A stretch of 64,000 nucleotides of DNA from Anthocerotibacter panamensis C109 (GCF_018389385.1 NZ_CP062698.1:3165501-3229500); one strand, 5' to 3'; shown: positions 35,903-45,726, counted from the stretch's first letter. Numbers and translations are program-made. The notes: a model not told the origin generated them from the sequence alone.

Positions 35903-36483
35903 ATGGTGCTCAGTAACTCACCCGATGTGCTTTTCCCGCCTAGCGACCTATGGAGCGACGAGCCCCCTTTGGAAACAGAACGGCACCTGACGATTTACTA
36001 CAATACCCGCGAGCGGCGTTCGGAGGATTTTCGGGGACCGGACTTCTTTGTGGTGTTGGGCACGGAGTATAAAGAGCGCAAAAGTTGGGTGGTGTGGGCA
36101 GAAGGGGGCAAGTATCCCAATCTAATCCTGGAGATCCTCTCTGAGAGCACAGCGCAAGTAGACCGGGGGCTCAAGAAGCAGCTCTATCAAGATGTGTTTC
36201 GCACACCAGAATATTTTTGGTTTGACCCGTTCACCTTGGAATTCCAAGGGTTCCGCTTGAAAGATGCCCATGTCTATCGACAGAGCACGGTTGGTTGTGG
36301 AGTCAGGAATTGGAACTCTTTTTGGGTGTGGTCCAGAGCAGACTGCGCTTGCTGACGCCTGAGGGAGCCTTGGTGCCGGTGCCCGAAGAAGCAGCCCTTC
36401 AGGAGCGCCAACGCGCCGAACAAGAGCGCCAACGGGCGGATACTCTCGCCCAACGGTTGCGTGCATTGGGCCTTGAACCGTAA
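35903..36483 (+). pseudogene. Uma2-family (DUF820) nuclease-like protein, frameshifted
   Basis: The first frame (35903-about 36289) encodes a PD-(D/E)XK-type Uma2 domain with GPDFFVVLG, YPNLILEILSEST and the lysines of GLKKQLYQ. At 36281-36290 the frame is lost, while the +1 frame continues with GWLWSQELELFLGVVQS and a C-terminal coiled tail of RQRAEQER repeats ending at 36483, exactly what the family shows. One missing base near 36289 explains this. Uma2 proteins are very common and of unknown role in cyanobacteria. It could be a sequencing error; otherwise the protein is broken. Confidence 0.85.
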
Positions 36484-36603
36484 CCCATTGCTGACGCGAA
36501 AACTCCCCTTATACAAAGCAAGATTCCTACAACCCAGCACGCTCAACAGTGGACCACCCCAGATCTGGGGTATTACTGAAGAACTAACTACGTAGTTCTC
36601 CCT

Positions 36604-38976
36604 GTGCTTTTTGTTCAGGTGCTGGTGGACTGCCCGGTGGATGAGCGCCTCTTCACCTATACCTGGGAGGGGTCCATTCAGCCGGGAGATGGGGTTTCGG
36701 TCCCGTTTGGCTCCCGCATGGTCGGGGGAATTGTCGTCACCCTGAGTGACCAGCCCCCTGAGCCCGAACGCCCCCTCAAAAGTATTGAGAGTGTCTTGCA
36801 CCGGGGCTTCCTCCCCCCTGCCTACTGGCATTTACTAGAGAAAATCGCCCATCACTACTGCACCCCCCTGCTGTACGTCGTCCAAACCGCTCTGCCCACA
36901 GGACTTTTGAACCGTAACCAGCGCCGAATTGCCCGACTGGAAGGAGACCCCAGCAAACTCACGCCTCCCGCCCTACAACTCTGGCAACACCTCGGCACCT
37001 ATCAGCAAAACGAGGTGAGCTGGCGGGCATTACGCAAACAGTTCCTCCGCCCGGAGCCCTGGCTCAAAGAACTAGAGTCGTGGGGACTTGCACGCAGCTA
37101 TCTCTATAGCCCCCCGGTCTTACGCCCCAAGCGCCAAACCATGGTCTCCCTCGTCCTCGCCACCGCCGCTACTGCGACCAAACGCCAGCAAGCCGTCCTC
37201 GCTACCTTGCAACATCTGGGCGGTGAAGCCCCCCTCAGCCAATTCCTGGAAACCGCCAAAACCACCCGCCCCACCGTCCAGAAGCTGGTCGAACAAGGCT
37301 GGATTACCCTCTGGGACCAAGAGATTCTGCGCCGAGGAGACAGTGACCTGCCCTATCCCAAGGACCAACCCAAGACCCTGACGCCCGCTCAGACACTAGC
37401 CTTGAGCCAGATCCAAACGCTTACAGCCGGACAAACCCTCCTACTGTGGGGCGTCACCGGCTCCGGCAAAACCGAAATTTACCTCCAAGCCATCGCCCCC
37501 TTGCTCGCCCAAGGCAAATCCGCTTTGGTGCTCGTCCCGGAGATTGGGCTCACCCCCCAGTTGACCGAGCGCTTCCAGCAGCGTTTTCCAGGGAAGATCT
37601 GGGTCTATCACTCAGCGCTTTCACTGGGCGAGCGCTACGACTGCTGGCGGCAGATGCTGGCGGGCGAAGCCCAAGTGGTAATTGGCACGCGTTCTGCCAT
37701 CTTCGCGCCCCTGCCCCATCTGGGTCTGATGATCCTCGATGAGGAACACGACGGAGCGTACAAGCAAGACCGTCCCGCCCCTTCCTATCACGCGCGTACT
37801 GTAGCGCAGTGGCGCAGTGTCCTTGAGGGTTGCCCGTTGGTACTTGGTTCTGCTACGCCTGCCCTGGAGAGCTACCACGCTGCTCAGACCGGGCGCTATC
37901 AGCTCAGCCATCTGCCGGAACGGGCCGGAGTCCACCGGGGGCTACCCGAAGTCACCGTAGTGGATATGCGGGAGGAACTGCATCAGGGCGTCTACGCTCC
38001 TCTCTCCCGGAGGCTCCAGCAAGAAGTCCAGGCCATGGCCGAGCGTGGGGAGCAAGGCATCCTCTTTCTCAATCGGCGCGGCTACCACACGTTCATCCTC
38101 TGTCGCAGTTGCGGAGAGGTCCTCACGTGCCCCCACTGCACGGTCTCGCTGACCTACCATGAGACCGACCACATCCTGCGCTGTCACCACTGCCGCTACA
38201 GCCGCCCCGAACCCGAACAAAAATGCCCCGCCTGTAGCTCTGTGCACTTTCGTTACTTTGGGACAGGGACTCAGAAGATCGAGTCGGCAGTGCGAAAACT
38301 TTTCCCGGCCCTCAGAGTGCTGCGCTTTGACCGGGACACCACCCAGCGCAAAGGTTCCCACCGCCAGATCCTGGAGCGCTTTAGCCGGGGGGAGGCAGAA
38401 CTCCTGATTGGTACCCAAATGCTCACCAAGGGCTTGGACTTACCGCAGGTGACGTTGATTGGCATCCTCGCCGCTGACAGCCTCCTCAATATGCCCGACT
38501 TTCGCTGCACCGAGCGGGCCTTCCAGCTCTTGACCCAGGTGGCGGGCCGCAGTGGACGCGGCAGTGAACCGGGACGGGTCGTTTTGCAGACCTATAGCCC
38601 CGAGCATCCCGTGGTCCTGGCTGCGGCCCGCCAGGACTATCTCCAGTTCACCCTACCGGAACTGGCTGACCGGGCCGAATTGGGGTTTCCGCCCTTTGGG
38701 AATCTGGTGAGCTTGGGCTGGCAAGGCACTACCGAAGCGCAGGTCATTCAATGCGCTCAGGAAGCTGCCCAAGAGCTAAGCCAAGGAGCAGGAGAAGTAC
38801 TCGGCCCTGCCCCAGCTTTGATCCCTCGCCTCAGACGCCAATACCGTTGGCAAGTTCTTTGGAAACTCCCACCCACGATCCCGCCCCAACCCCTGTTAAG
38901 TCACTTCCTCGATAAAGTCACATGGCCGAAGGGTGTGACCTGCCAGATCGACGTGGACCCGCTGCAATTATGGTGA
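36604..38976 (+). CDS. priA: Primosomal protein N' (replication-restart helicase PriA)
   Basis: A 790-residue superfamily 2 helicase that reloads the replisome at stalled forks. N-terminal DNA-binding part about 1-200; helicase core with Walker A GVTGSGKTEIY, DEEH box LDEEHDGAYKQD and QVAGRSGRG; between them the zinc cluster CRSCGEVLTCPHC and CHHC ... CPAC (eight cysteines in four pairs). All motifs are intact. GTG 36604 is the first start in frame; the N-terminus VQVLVDCPVDERLFTY is the normal family beginning. Confidence 0.97.
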   Translation: MLFVQVLVDCPVDERLFTYTWEGSIQPGDGVSVPFGSRMVGGIVVTLSDQPPEPERPLKSIESVLHRGFLPPAYWHLLEKIAHHYCTPLLYVVQTALPTGLLNRNQRRIARLEGDPSKLTPPALQLWQHLGTYQQNEVSWRALRKQFLRPEPWLKELESWGLARSYLYSPPVLRPKRQTMVSLVLATAATATKRQQAVLATLQHLGGEAPLSQFLETAKTTRPTVQKLVEQGWITLWDQEILRRGDSDLPYPKDQPKTLTPAQTLALSQIQTLTAGQTLLLWGVTGSGKTEIYLQAIAPLLAQGKSALVLVPEIGLTPQLTERFQQRFPGKIWVYHSALSLGERYDCWRQMLAGEAQVVIGTRSAIFAPLPHLGLMILDEEHDGAYKQDRPAPSYHARTVAQWRSVLEGCPLVLGSATPALESYHAAQTGRYQLSHLPERAGVHRGLPEVTVVDMREELHQGVYAPLSRRLQQEVQAMAERGEQGILFLNRRGYHTFILCRSCGEVLTCPHCTVSLTYHETDHILRCHHCRYSRPEPEQKCPACSSVHFRYFGTGTQKIESAVRKLFPALRVLRFDRDTTQRKGSHRQILERFSRGEAELLIGTQMLTKGLDLPQVTLIGILAADSLLNMPDFRCTERAFQLLTQVAGRSGRGSEPGRVVLQTYSPEHPVVLAAARQDYLQFTLPELADRAELGFPPFGNLVSLGWQGTTEAQVIQCAQEAAQELSQGAGEVLGPAPALIPRLRRQYRWQVLWKLPPTIPPQPLLSHFLDKVTWPKGVTCQIDVDPLQLW

Positions 38977-39203
38977 TCCCCGGTCTGTAGGGACAAATGC
39001 TTACTGGATGCATCGTACATTTACGGAGAAGGTGCTATAACAAGAGGTAAGAAAAGCAGTCTAAATTGCTCGTCTTTTCTCTCGCTTCCCCCCAGTCACT
39101 GCCTATGGCATACCCAAGGAAGTAAGAGTGCTCAAGCGGTGCCCATCGGCTGGGGAAAAGGGCCTGTTGTACTAGTCACGGCTTCTCCACTAAAGAGGTT
39201 TTA

Positions 39204-39416
39204 ATGGACTATCTGGTGATGGACACCCACCAACGATTGTTGGGTACCTTGCGACGCACTTCTCCTCTAAATGTAGGAGATACATTCACCTCCGGTAACT
39301 TGACCTACGCAGTGGTGAATATAGAGTGGCGGCCTGATCAATCCAACCTCAAGCGCCTGATGGTTATTCCTCTTCAAAAGCCGGTGGCCGCACCTGTTCC
39401 GTCAGAAACCCCCTAA
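39204..39416 (+). CDS. Small conserved-looking hypothetical protein
   Basis: A 70-residue beta-rich protein (MDYLVMDTHQRLLGTLR; FTSGNLTYAVVNIEWRP) with a proline-rich tail. The ATG is 227 bp after priA, has AAGAGG before it, and a good terminator follows 28 bp after the stop, so it appears to be an independent real gene. No family recognised. Confidence 0.6.
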   Translation: MDYLVMDTHQRLLGTLRRTSPLNVGDTFTSGNLTYAVVNIEWRPDQSNLKRLMVIPLQKPVAAPVPSETP

Positions 39417-39444
39417 TAGCGTTGCTACACACGTTGAACTATCG

Positions 39445-39472
39445 ACTCTCCCAAGCAATTGGGGGAGTTTTA
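39445..39472 (+). terminator. Rho-independent terminator
   Basis: ACTCTCCC (39445-39452) pairs with GGGGGAGT (39461-39468, one G-U) and is followed by TTTTA. It ends the small gene before the aconitase. Confidence 0.75.
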
Positions 39473-39538
39473 TCTATGTGATACTATGTGAGTCACGAAA
39501 ATCACTCGGTCGTGTGGACCGGGATGGGAGATGGGGCG

Positions 39539-41485
39539 ATGGGTCAAAGTCTAACCCACAAAATTTTGTCCAATCATCTGGTCAACGGGGAGTTAAAAGT
39601 CGGGACCGAGATCGGCATCCGTATTGACCAGACCCTTACGCAAGATGCAACGGGCACGATGGCCTGTCTGCAATTTGAAGCTCTTGCCATCCCCCGCGTC
39701 CGAACGGAGGTTTCGGTCTCCTATATTGACCACAACATGCTCCAGACTGGCTTCGAAAATGCCGATGACCACCGCTATCTCCAGTCGATGGCGTCTCGCT
39801 ACGGTATTGTCTTCTCCCGTCCCGGTAATGGTATCTGCCACCAAGTCCACCGCGAGCGCTTCGCCCAACCGGGTAAGACGCTCTTGGGCTCCGACTCGCA
39901 CACGCCCACAGCGGGGGGCCTGGGGATGCTCGCCATCGGCGCAGGGGGTCTGGATGTAGCCGTGGCTATGGCTGGAGAGCCCTACTTTTTACCGATGCCC
40001 AAAGTCCTGGGGGTCTACCTGAGCGGAACGCTCCAGCCCTGGTGTACCGGCAAAGACGTGATCCTCGAAGTGTTGCGCCAGCTCACGGTCAAAGGTGGGG
40101 TCGGTAAGATCATCGAATACTATGGGCCGGGGGTGAAGACCCTCAGCGCCTCCCACCGCTTCACGATCACCAATATGGGAGCGGAACTAGGGGCGACGAC
40201 AAGTGTGTTTCCTTCGGACGAGCGAGTTTTGGCTTTTCTAGAGGCGCAGGGGCGCAAGGAAGCCTGGATGCCGCTGGAGGCGGACCCGGATGCCAGCTTT
40301 GACGAAACCTTGACGGTTGACCTGGACCAGCTCGAACCCATGATCGCCCGCCCCTCCAGCCCGGACAACGTAGTGACTGTGCGCTCGGTGGCGGGGACTG
40401 CGGTGGCTCAAGTCTGTATCGGCTCCTGCACCAACTCTAGCTACGAAGACTTGGCGACTGCCGCTTTGATGCTCAGAGGCAAGACCGTCCACCCAGAGGT
40501 CTCTTTGACCCTGACCCCCGGTTCAAAGCAGGTTTTTGAGATGATCGTCCGCGACGGTTTCTTCTCGGACCTCACCGCTGCCGGAGCGCGGATTCTGGAA
40601 TCCGCCTGCGGTCCTTGTATCGGTATGGGGCAGGCCCCGCCCACGGGAGCCGTCTCGGTGCGCTCCTTCAACCGCAACTTCAAGGGCCGCTCGGGTACGG
40701 CAGAAGACCAAGTTTATCTGGCGAGTCCTGAGGTCTGTGTCGCCTGTGCCTTAACCGGGCGGATCACAGACCCGCGAGACCTAGGGATTGACCTCATCAC
40801 GGTAGACACGCCGCAGGCGTTCCTGGTCCACGACAACATGCTTGTACCTCCACCCGCCGATCCTGCCCAAGTCGAGGTCAAGCGCGGCCCCAACATCAAG
40901 CCTGTCCCCCTCGCTGAACCGCTCCATGCTCAGATCCATGCCCAACTGGTCCTCAAGCTGGGGGATAACATCAGCACCGACCATATTCTCCCGGCGGGAG
41001 CCAAAGTCTTGCCCCTGCGCTCCAACATCCCGGCTATCTCCGAATTTGTCTTCATGCGCGTGGACCCAACCTTCCCGGAGCGCTGCCGCGCAGCAGGGAG
41101 CGCCATCGTCGTCGGGGGCAGTAACTACGGTCAGGGCTCTTCCAGGGAGCATGCGGCACTAGCACCGATGTATCTGGGTCTCAAGGCGGTGATCGTCAAG
41201 AGTTTCGCGCGCATCCACCGCGCCAATTTGATCAACTTTGGGATTCTGCCTGCGGTCTTTGAGGATGAGGCTGACTATGATTGTCTGGAACAGGGCGATG
41301 ATCTAGAACTGGTGGACACCCACACCGGCATCACCACCGGGCGCATCACAGTCCGCAACCGCACTCGCGGGACCAGCTTTGACGTTACCGTTCATCTGAC
41401 GCCCCGCGAGCAAGAACTCCTGCTTGCCGGGGGGCTACTGAGCTATATCAAGCACAAACAAAATCTGACCGCTGCCGTGTCCTAG
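39539..41485 (+). CDS. Aconitate hydratase, IPM-isomerase-like single-chain type
   Basis: A 648-residue [4Fe-4S] enzyme of the aconitase superfamily. Cluster cysteines are visible in CIGSCTNS and CGPCIGMG, the substrate region in LLGSDSHTPTAGGLGML, and the swivel domain in GGSNYGQGSSREHAAL. The start ATG 39539 (GGAG 8 nt upstream) gives MGQSLTHKIL, the usual family beginning; an in-frame GTG at 39488 would add 17 residues without a ribosome site. The size and the QTLTQDATGTMA stretch place it in the bacterial putative aconitase group rather than AcnB, the type most cyanobacteria have. It should convert citrate to isocitrate. Confidence 0.88.
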   Translation: MGQSLTHKILSNHLVNGELKVGTEIGIRIDQTLTQDATGTMACLQFEALAIPRVRTEVSVSYIDHNMLQTGFENADDHRYLQSMASRYGIVFSRPGNGICHQVHRERFAQPGKTLLGSDSHTPTAGGLGMLAIGAGGLDVAVAMAGEPYFLPMPKVLGVYLSGTLQPWCTGKDVILEVLRQLTVKGGVGKIIEYYGPGVKTLSASHRFTITNMGAELGATTSVFPSDERVLAFLEAQGRKEAWMPLEADPDASFDETLTVDLDQLEPMIARPSSPDNVVTVRSVAGTAVAQVCIGSCTNSSYEDLATAALMLRGKTVHPEVSLTLTPGSKQVFEMIVRDGFFSDLTAAGARILESACGPCIGMGQAPPTGAVSVRSFNRNFKGRSGTAEDQVYLASPEVCVACALTGRITDPRDLGIDLITVDTPQAFLVHDNMLVPPPADPAQVEVKRGPNIKPVPLAEPLHAQIHAQLVLKLGDNISTDHILPAGAKVLPLRSNIPAISEFVFMRVDPTFPERCRAAGSAIVVGGSNYGQGSSREHAALAPMYLGLKAVIVKSFARIHRANLINFGILPAVFEDEADYDCLEQGDDLELVDTHTGITTGRITVRNRTRGTSFDVTVHLTPREQELLLAGGLLSYIKHKQNLTAAVS

Positions 41486-41854
41486 GACTTTACGGACAGG
41501 ATTCTGCTCCAGGCTTCCAGGTACGTTTACGGAAGCTAGAACTTGGGGTTGTACGGTCCAAGACCTGCCCATGAAGCAGGGCGGGGTTCGGTAGCTCAGA
41601 TTTGGGGGCTCAGTGGTCTCACGGAAAAATGGTCCTGACGCTGGGTTGCCTATCGCAACCTCCTAAGTAGTCTCACGAAGGATTACCCACTTTTTAAGCC
41701 TTGTTCGTACGTAGCTAACGGCTTACGTCCTCTGTATATTCCCGGTCAACTCAAATCAGGAGGTAGTATTTATTCTAGATAATAAATAGGGCAAATTTAC
41801 GGTTTTAGGAAGCTTCTGATTCATTGATTATGGAATCAAATGTGGAGTCCTCTC
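41486..41854 (+). other. Non-coding stretch after the aconitase gene
   Basis: No gene or known RNA is supported. Several short inverted repeats occur (for example GGTTGC..GCAACC near 41644-41661) without a T run. The last ~120 bp are AT-rich and probably hold the promoter of the PEP-CTERM gene. Confidence 0.4.
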
Positions 41855-42610
41855 ATGCGAAAACTATTCACTTGGTGCCTATGTAGTACAATCGTGGCCT
41901 TGATCGATGGTGGGTCATCTGTTTCAGCAGTAACACTCAGGCTTGATGGCGCGACCAATTTTATCTCATCTGGTGTAGCAGCAGGCCCTGCTCAGGTAGG
42001 TTCTATTGTAAATACCACGGGCGGCAACGGTGGCTTTGATAACTTCTTTACCAGTGACTTTGGTCTATTGGGAACAAGCAATGGACTAACAACCCTCACT
42101 GGGGTCAACAGTGGCGTGAGTACCCTTACCTCACAGCCCTTTACCCTGGCAGGAAGCAATCTGCTCGAACCCGTCACTATCTCCTTCGATTTTGCCTTTG
42201 ATGGTAATGACCTGGGCGTGCTCACCGATATCTTTTCCGTATCGCTGACCAACCTCACCACCAATCTCTCCTTGCCTATCTTTGGTGTTGCCGCAGGCTT
42301 GCCCGTGTTATCTCTCCCCACCCTTTTTAGGGATACTGAACCTGGATTGGGGCTCCAGGGATCAGTTAGTACAACACTCCTGGATGTAAACTTCCTCAAC
42401 CTCTTTGACCAATACGCTCTATCTTTCCAACTCCAGGAATTTCCCGAACTGCTGCTTCAGGGCAACACAGCTGCGGGCCTTGATAACGTGGTGATCTCCA
42501 CAACTCCAGCAGCAGTGCCCGAACCTGGAATGACCACAGGGCTGATGGCGCTGGGTTTTTGGGGGAGCTTCTCACAGCTGTATCTGGCGAGAACTCGACG
42601 CAAAGGCTAG
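41855..42610 (+). CDS. PEP-CTERM sorting-signal protein
   Basis: A 251-residue exported protein: signal peptide (MRKLFTWCLCSTIVALIDG), a beta-rich Thr/Asn/Gly-rich body (TNFISSGVAAGPAQVGS; LLEPVTISFDFAFDGND), and a C-terminal sorting tripartite end with VPEPGM, a hydrophobic helix (TGLMALGFWGSFSQLYLA) and the basic end RTRRKG. This is the PEP-CTERM signal processed by exosortase in exopolysaccharide-producing bacteria. ATG 41855 has GGAG 8 nt before it. Single gene; the exosortase is not in the window. Confidence 0.85.
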   Translation: MRKLFTWCLCSTIVALIDGGSSVSAVTLRLDGATNFISSGVAAGPAQVGSIVNTTGGNGGFDNFFTSDFGLLGTSNGLTTLTGVNSGVSTLTSQPFTLAGSNLLEPVTISFDFAFDGNDLGVLTDIFSVSLTNLTTNLSLPIFGVAAGLPVLSLPTLFRDTEPGLGLQGSVSTTLLDVNFLNLFDQYALSFQLQEFPELLLQGNTAAGLDNVVISTTPAAVPEPGMTTGLMALGFWGSFSQLYLARTRRKG

Positions 42611-42695
42611 AGAATTTTGTAGAAAAAATTTCCCCAGGTACTCGGTAGAGACCTGGGTTTTAAAGTAGTTAGTTGTATGAAAATGCTTAGCGCTT

Positions 42696-42944
42696 CTATG
42701 GAACTCTGCTTCTGAGGAGTCGGTTTTGGAAATCTTGGGCAGTTTGGTAGATGATAAATTTTCCAGCCTCTTCATTGGCTTTTAGTCCATTTTCTTCCAG
42801 CAGTTGAATGACCGTATTTCTTACCGGAGGTATCCGCTGTTCTTCCCGGTAAATGTCCCAGCATATATCTGCTGCTATTGTTGCAATTATCTCTATCAAG
42901 TTAGCCATCACGAGACTCCAATCTAAATCCCAATATGTCTGCAC
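42696..42944 (-). CDS. Hypothetical small protein
   Basis: An 82-residue protein, mostly helical, with a hydrophobic N-terminal part (SLVMANLIEIIATIAADICW) and a charged end. No family was recognised. It is the only frame in this AT-rich stretch with sensible codon use; an internal ATG (42908) is an alternative start. Confidence 0.4.
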   Translation of the reverse strand: MQTYWDLDWSLVMANLIEIIATIAADICWDIYREEQRIPPVRNTVIQLLEENGLKANEEAGKFIIYQTAQDFQNRLLRSRVP

Positions 42945-43462
42945 CTATTCAGTTCATCAAGCTGTAATCCTACGGATAGGATCACATTTTGCAATTTATT
43001 TACGTAGAAATGCTGGTTTGATATCTTCTGCGCTATCTTGAATGTCTTTTTATCTGTCCCATGAACAAGACACGCTCGATCCTCAACCCATAGATAATGC
43101 CCAATTGGTTGCTCCTGTACTGAAGTGCTGTTTCTGATGGGTATTTAGTTGAGCGCTGTTACCGACTATAACCGGGCACTGACGGTCACCAAGCAAGCTA
43201 AAATGTTTTGTGGCTGAGTCCAGAAATCCATGGCTGGGTCGCTTGTGTTGGGATAACTGGTCTCTTTAAGCATATTAAGGAGATTGTTACGCTGCGTACT
43301 GTAGGCACATGCTCCAGTTTTTGCCAGACTACGTGCACCTTACGAGGGCCTATCCCCTGTCTCCAATGTAAAGTTTCTTTGCGAGCCCTTGGTTTTACGC
43401 TGTCCTATGTCCAAATGTTCTTAAAATTAAGACGCACACCTTAATCGAAATGAGACGTAGTT
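42945..43462 (+). other. Non-coding stretch upstream of the phycobilisome linker
   Basis: No convincing gene. The frame 43208-43444 has irregular composition and no ribosome site. The final ~100 bp probably carry the promoter and leader of cpcG. Confidence 0.4.
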
Positions 43463-44221
43463 ATGGGTCTGCCCCTGCTTGATACCAAATATTCCTCCAA
43501 ACCTCACCGGGTAGCTTCCATACCCGCTGTCAACGCCGAAGACAAACCCTGGGTCCTAGACCGCTATGACCTCAGGGATGAGCAGGGGCTACAGTCCTTC
43601 ATCTTCGCTGCCTACCGCCAGATCTTCAGCGAACACCTGATTCTGGAGAGCAACCGCCAGACGGAGTTGGAATCCCAGTTGCGTAACGGGAAGCTTCTGG
43701 TCAAAGACTTTGTGCGTGGGCTCGGCAAGTCCGAAGTCTTCCGCCGTCTGGTCCTGGAACCTAACACCAACTACCGTTTTGTCGAAATCTGCCTCAAGCG
43801 CTTCCTTGGGCGGGAGCCTTACAACAAGCAAGAGCTGATCAAATGGTCCATTATCATTGCTGAGAAGGGCTATCACGCCTTCATCGACGCCGTGGTGGAT
43901 GGAGCGGAGTACGCCGAAGCTTTTGGGGAGGATACGCTACCCTACCAGCGCCGCCCGCTCAGCCAACCCTTCAACCTAACCACGCCGCGCCTCGCCGATA
44001 TCTTTCAGGACGACCAGCGCAGTCCTTGGGAACGCTATGCCGGTCCCAAGTTCTTCGTCGGTTGGAAGGATACAGTGGAGGGATACACGGTGTTTGGCCC
44101 ACCCAAACCGGGGGATTCCAAAGCCTTCCTCGATATTGCGCTCTCCATCGCCTCCCAGAATGTCTCGCCCACCCGAGTCTCGGTCTGGGATATCAAAATC
44201 CCGGACATGACCAAGCGTTAA
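43463..44221 (+). CDS. cpcG: Phycobilisome rod-core linker polypeptide (CpcG type)
   Basis: A 252-residue linker with one phycobilisome linker domain (about 30-185): AAYRQIFSEHLIL, ESQLRNGKLLVKDFVRGLGKS, NYRFVEICLKRFLGREPY, and the end of the domain DTLPYQRRPL. This joins phycocyanin rods to the allophycocyanin core. The start MGLPLLDTKY matches the CpcG beginning MALPLL. The last ~65 residues (GWKDTVEGYTVFGPP...) are a C-terminal extension without a long hydrophobic helix, so it is not the membrane-attached CpcG2 form. It is followed 15 bp later by pcyA, so pigment synthesis and antenna assembly are linked in one operon. Confidence 0.9.
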   Translation: MGLPLLDTKYSSKPHRVASIPAVNAEDKPWVLDRYDLRDEQGLQSFIFAAYRQIFSEHLILESNRQTELESQLRNGKLLVKDFVRGLGKSEVFRRLVLEPNTNYRFVEICLKRFLGREPYNKQELIKWSIIIAEKGYHAFIDAVVDGAEYAEAFGEDTLPYQRRPLSQPFNLTTPRLADIFQDDQRSPWERYAGPKFFVGWKDTVEGYTVFGPPKPGDSKAFLDIALSIASQNVSPTRVSVWDIKIPDMTKR

Positions 44222-44236
44222 TTTTGGAGACTGTAG

Positions 44237-44971
44237 GTGAGCCTATCGCTCGGTTCCACTCCTTCGATCCACGACCAGCAGCATCCACTCATCCAGCGGT
44301 TGGCTCAAGCGATTGAGGACACTTGGCAAGCGCACCTGGACCTAGAGCCCTACACGCTGCCTGAAGACCTGGGTTATGTGGAGGGTCGTCTGGAAGGAGA
44401 GCGCCTAGTCATTGAGAACCGCTGCTACCAGAGCCGGGTCTTCCGCAAACTGCACCTGGAACTAGCCCGAGTCGGCAGTATCCTCGATATCCTGCACTGC
44501 GTGATGTTCCCCCGTCCCGAATATTTGCTACCCATGTTTGGGACGGATCTGGTGGGGGGGCGCGGGCAGATCAGTGCTGCCATCGTGGACCTCTCGCCCG
44601 TCATTGCGTTGCCGCAAGCCTACCGCCAAGGTATGGCTTCTGCGCTAGCACAGTCCACGTTTCATCAGCGCCGGGAACTCCCTGCTTGGGGCCATATTTT
44701 CTCGGAACACTGCCTCTTTGTTCGTCCGGCGGACGTGCAGGAGGAGGAGCAGTTTCTCGCAGTGGCGATGGCCTATCTCGACCTACATTGCCGTCTGGCT
44801 CAAGCTGCGATCCCTGTCCCCGAACAGGCGGACGCTATTTTAGCCGGACAGCGCACCTACTGCACCCAACAGCAGCAGAATGACAAAACCCGGCGGGTTC
44901 TAGAAAAAGCCTTCGGAGAACCCTGGGCTGAGCGCTATATGACTACTGTGCTCTTTGACTTAGCTGAGTGA
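44237..44971 (+). CDS. pcyA: Phycocyanobilin:ferredoxin oxidoreductase
   Basis: A 244-residue bilin reductase that converts biliverdin IXa to phycocyanobilin with four electrons from ferredoxin. Family stretches: [35 protein letters not shown] with the catalytic Glu and the Asp of [19 protein letters not shown]. It starts at GTG 44237 just after cpcG. Its stop is 59 bp before the left end of the genomic island; before that insertion it would have faced guaA tail to tail. Confidence 0.96.
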   Translation: MSLSLGSTPSIHDQQHPLIQRLAQAIEDTWQAHLDLEPYTLPEDLGYVEGRLEGERLVIENRCYQSRVFRKLHLELARVGSILDILHCVMFPRPEYLLPMFGTDLVGGRGQISAAIVDLSPVIALPQAYRQGMASALAQSTFHQRRELPAWGHIFSEHCLFVRPADVQEEEQFLAVAMAYLDLHCRLAQAAIPVPEQADAILAGQRTYCTQQQQNDKTRRVLEKAFGEPWAERYMTTVLFDLAE

Positions 44972-45030
44972 CGTTCTTCCCGCCCTCTGGTCCTTGCTGG
45001 TCTTGAAGCAGATCACAAGGAGTGCTTGCT

Positions 45031-45043
45031 ATTCCCACTCGAT
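45031..45043 (-). repeat. Distal attachment-site copy (guaA-end duplicate)
   Basis: ATTCCCACTCGAT matches the guaA 3' end (ATTCCCACTCAAT) with one difference. Read on the minus strand it encodes Ile-Glu-Trp-Glu-stop, the usual end of GMP synthase. Confidence 0.75.
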
Positions 45044-45402
45044 TATCAACGGCAATGTCAACTTATTGATATAGAACGATAATAAAAATTTTCAGCAAGA
45101 AAAGACCGCTAGCCAAGCCGTCAAAAAGCTGCGCTTTTGATTTTGTTGGATTTTTTGGCGAGCGCCGAAAAATGATACTTTCGGGGACTATCGTCAAGCG
45201 AACGCCACGGGAAACGATGTGGCTTTGCGCGTGCATCCCGCCGGTTCTGCGAGATAACCCTACCATTGAGACGACGCGCTGTCATCAGGGCGCGGCCTCC
45301 CGTGACGCTAACGCCGACTATCGCCGCTCGCACGACGCCCCATTAGCAAAAATGTAATCTTCGTGCTACATAAACCGCTTCTTCGTAGCGCAAAGAGTGC
45401 AA

Positions 45403-45537
45403 ATGCCGACGCCACACCATCCTCCCGCCGCTGTGCGGCGGACCCTGCGCAAGCTGGGCGCGGACATCCACGATGCCCGGTGGCGATGGCGCTTCGGGTT
45501 GCTCTTCGCAAATCAGGTGCTCGGTGCTGGCGATTGA
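45403..45537 (+). pseudogene. Fragment of a HipB-like XRE regulator
   Basis: The short frame reads VRRTLRKLGADIHDAR, which recalls the first helix of alphaproteobacterial HipB-type antitoxin regulators, then loses the pattern and ends after 44 residues. The helix-turn-helix is missing. Likely a remnant of a toxin-antitoxin pair carried by the island. Identification rests on a short match. Confidence 0.35.
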
Positions 45538-45686
45538 TCGATTAGCGGCACATGCTCCGACTTGGCGGACGAAAGTTGGACATGGCGCAGCCGTCTTGTC
45601 AGGCAGCGCTGCGCTTCGGACGAGTGCCCGTCAAGTACAAGTGCCACGAAACTCGCCGCAAGATCGCGCTGTCGGCCATTGGAGAC

Positions 45687-45714
45687 GCCCCGCACTGCCT
45701 CGGCAGTGCGGGGC
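45687..45714. terminator. Strong GC-rich hairpin, possible terminator of the SMP-30-like gene
   Basis: GCCCCGCACTGC (45687-45698) and GCAGTGCGGGGC (45703-45714) form a perfect 12-bp stem with loop CTCG, 12 bp downstream of the SMP-30-like stop. T runs are weak on both sides, so terminator function is likely but not certain. Confidence 0.6.
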
Positions 45715-45726
45715 GCTTTGCCCGGA

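Noticed and set aside
43208-43444. A 78-codon frame before cpcG
   Set aside because: Cysteine-rich random-looking sequence without a start signal.
45121-45333. A basic 70-codon minus-strand frame at the left of the island
   Set aside because: No family, overlapping frames of equal length, probably not translated.
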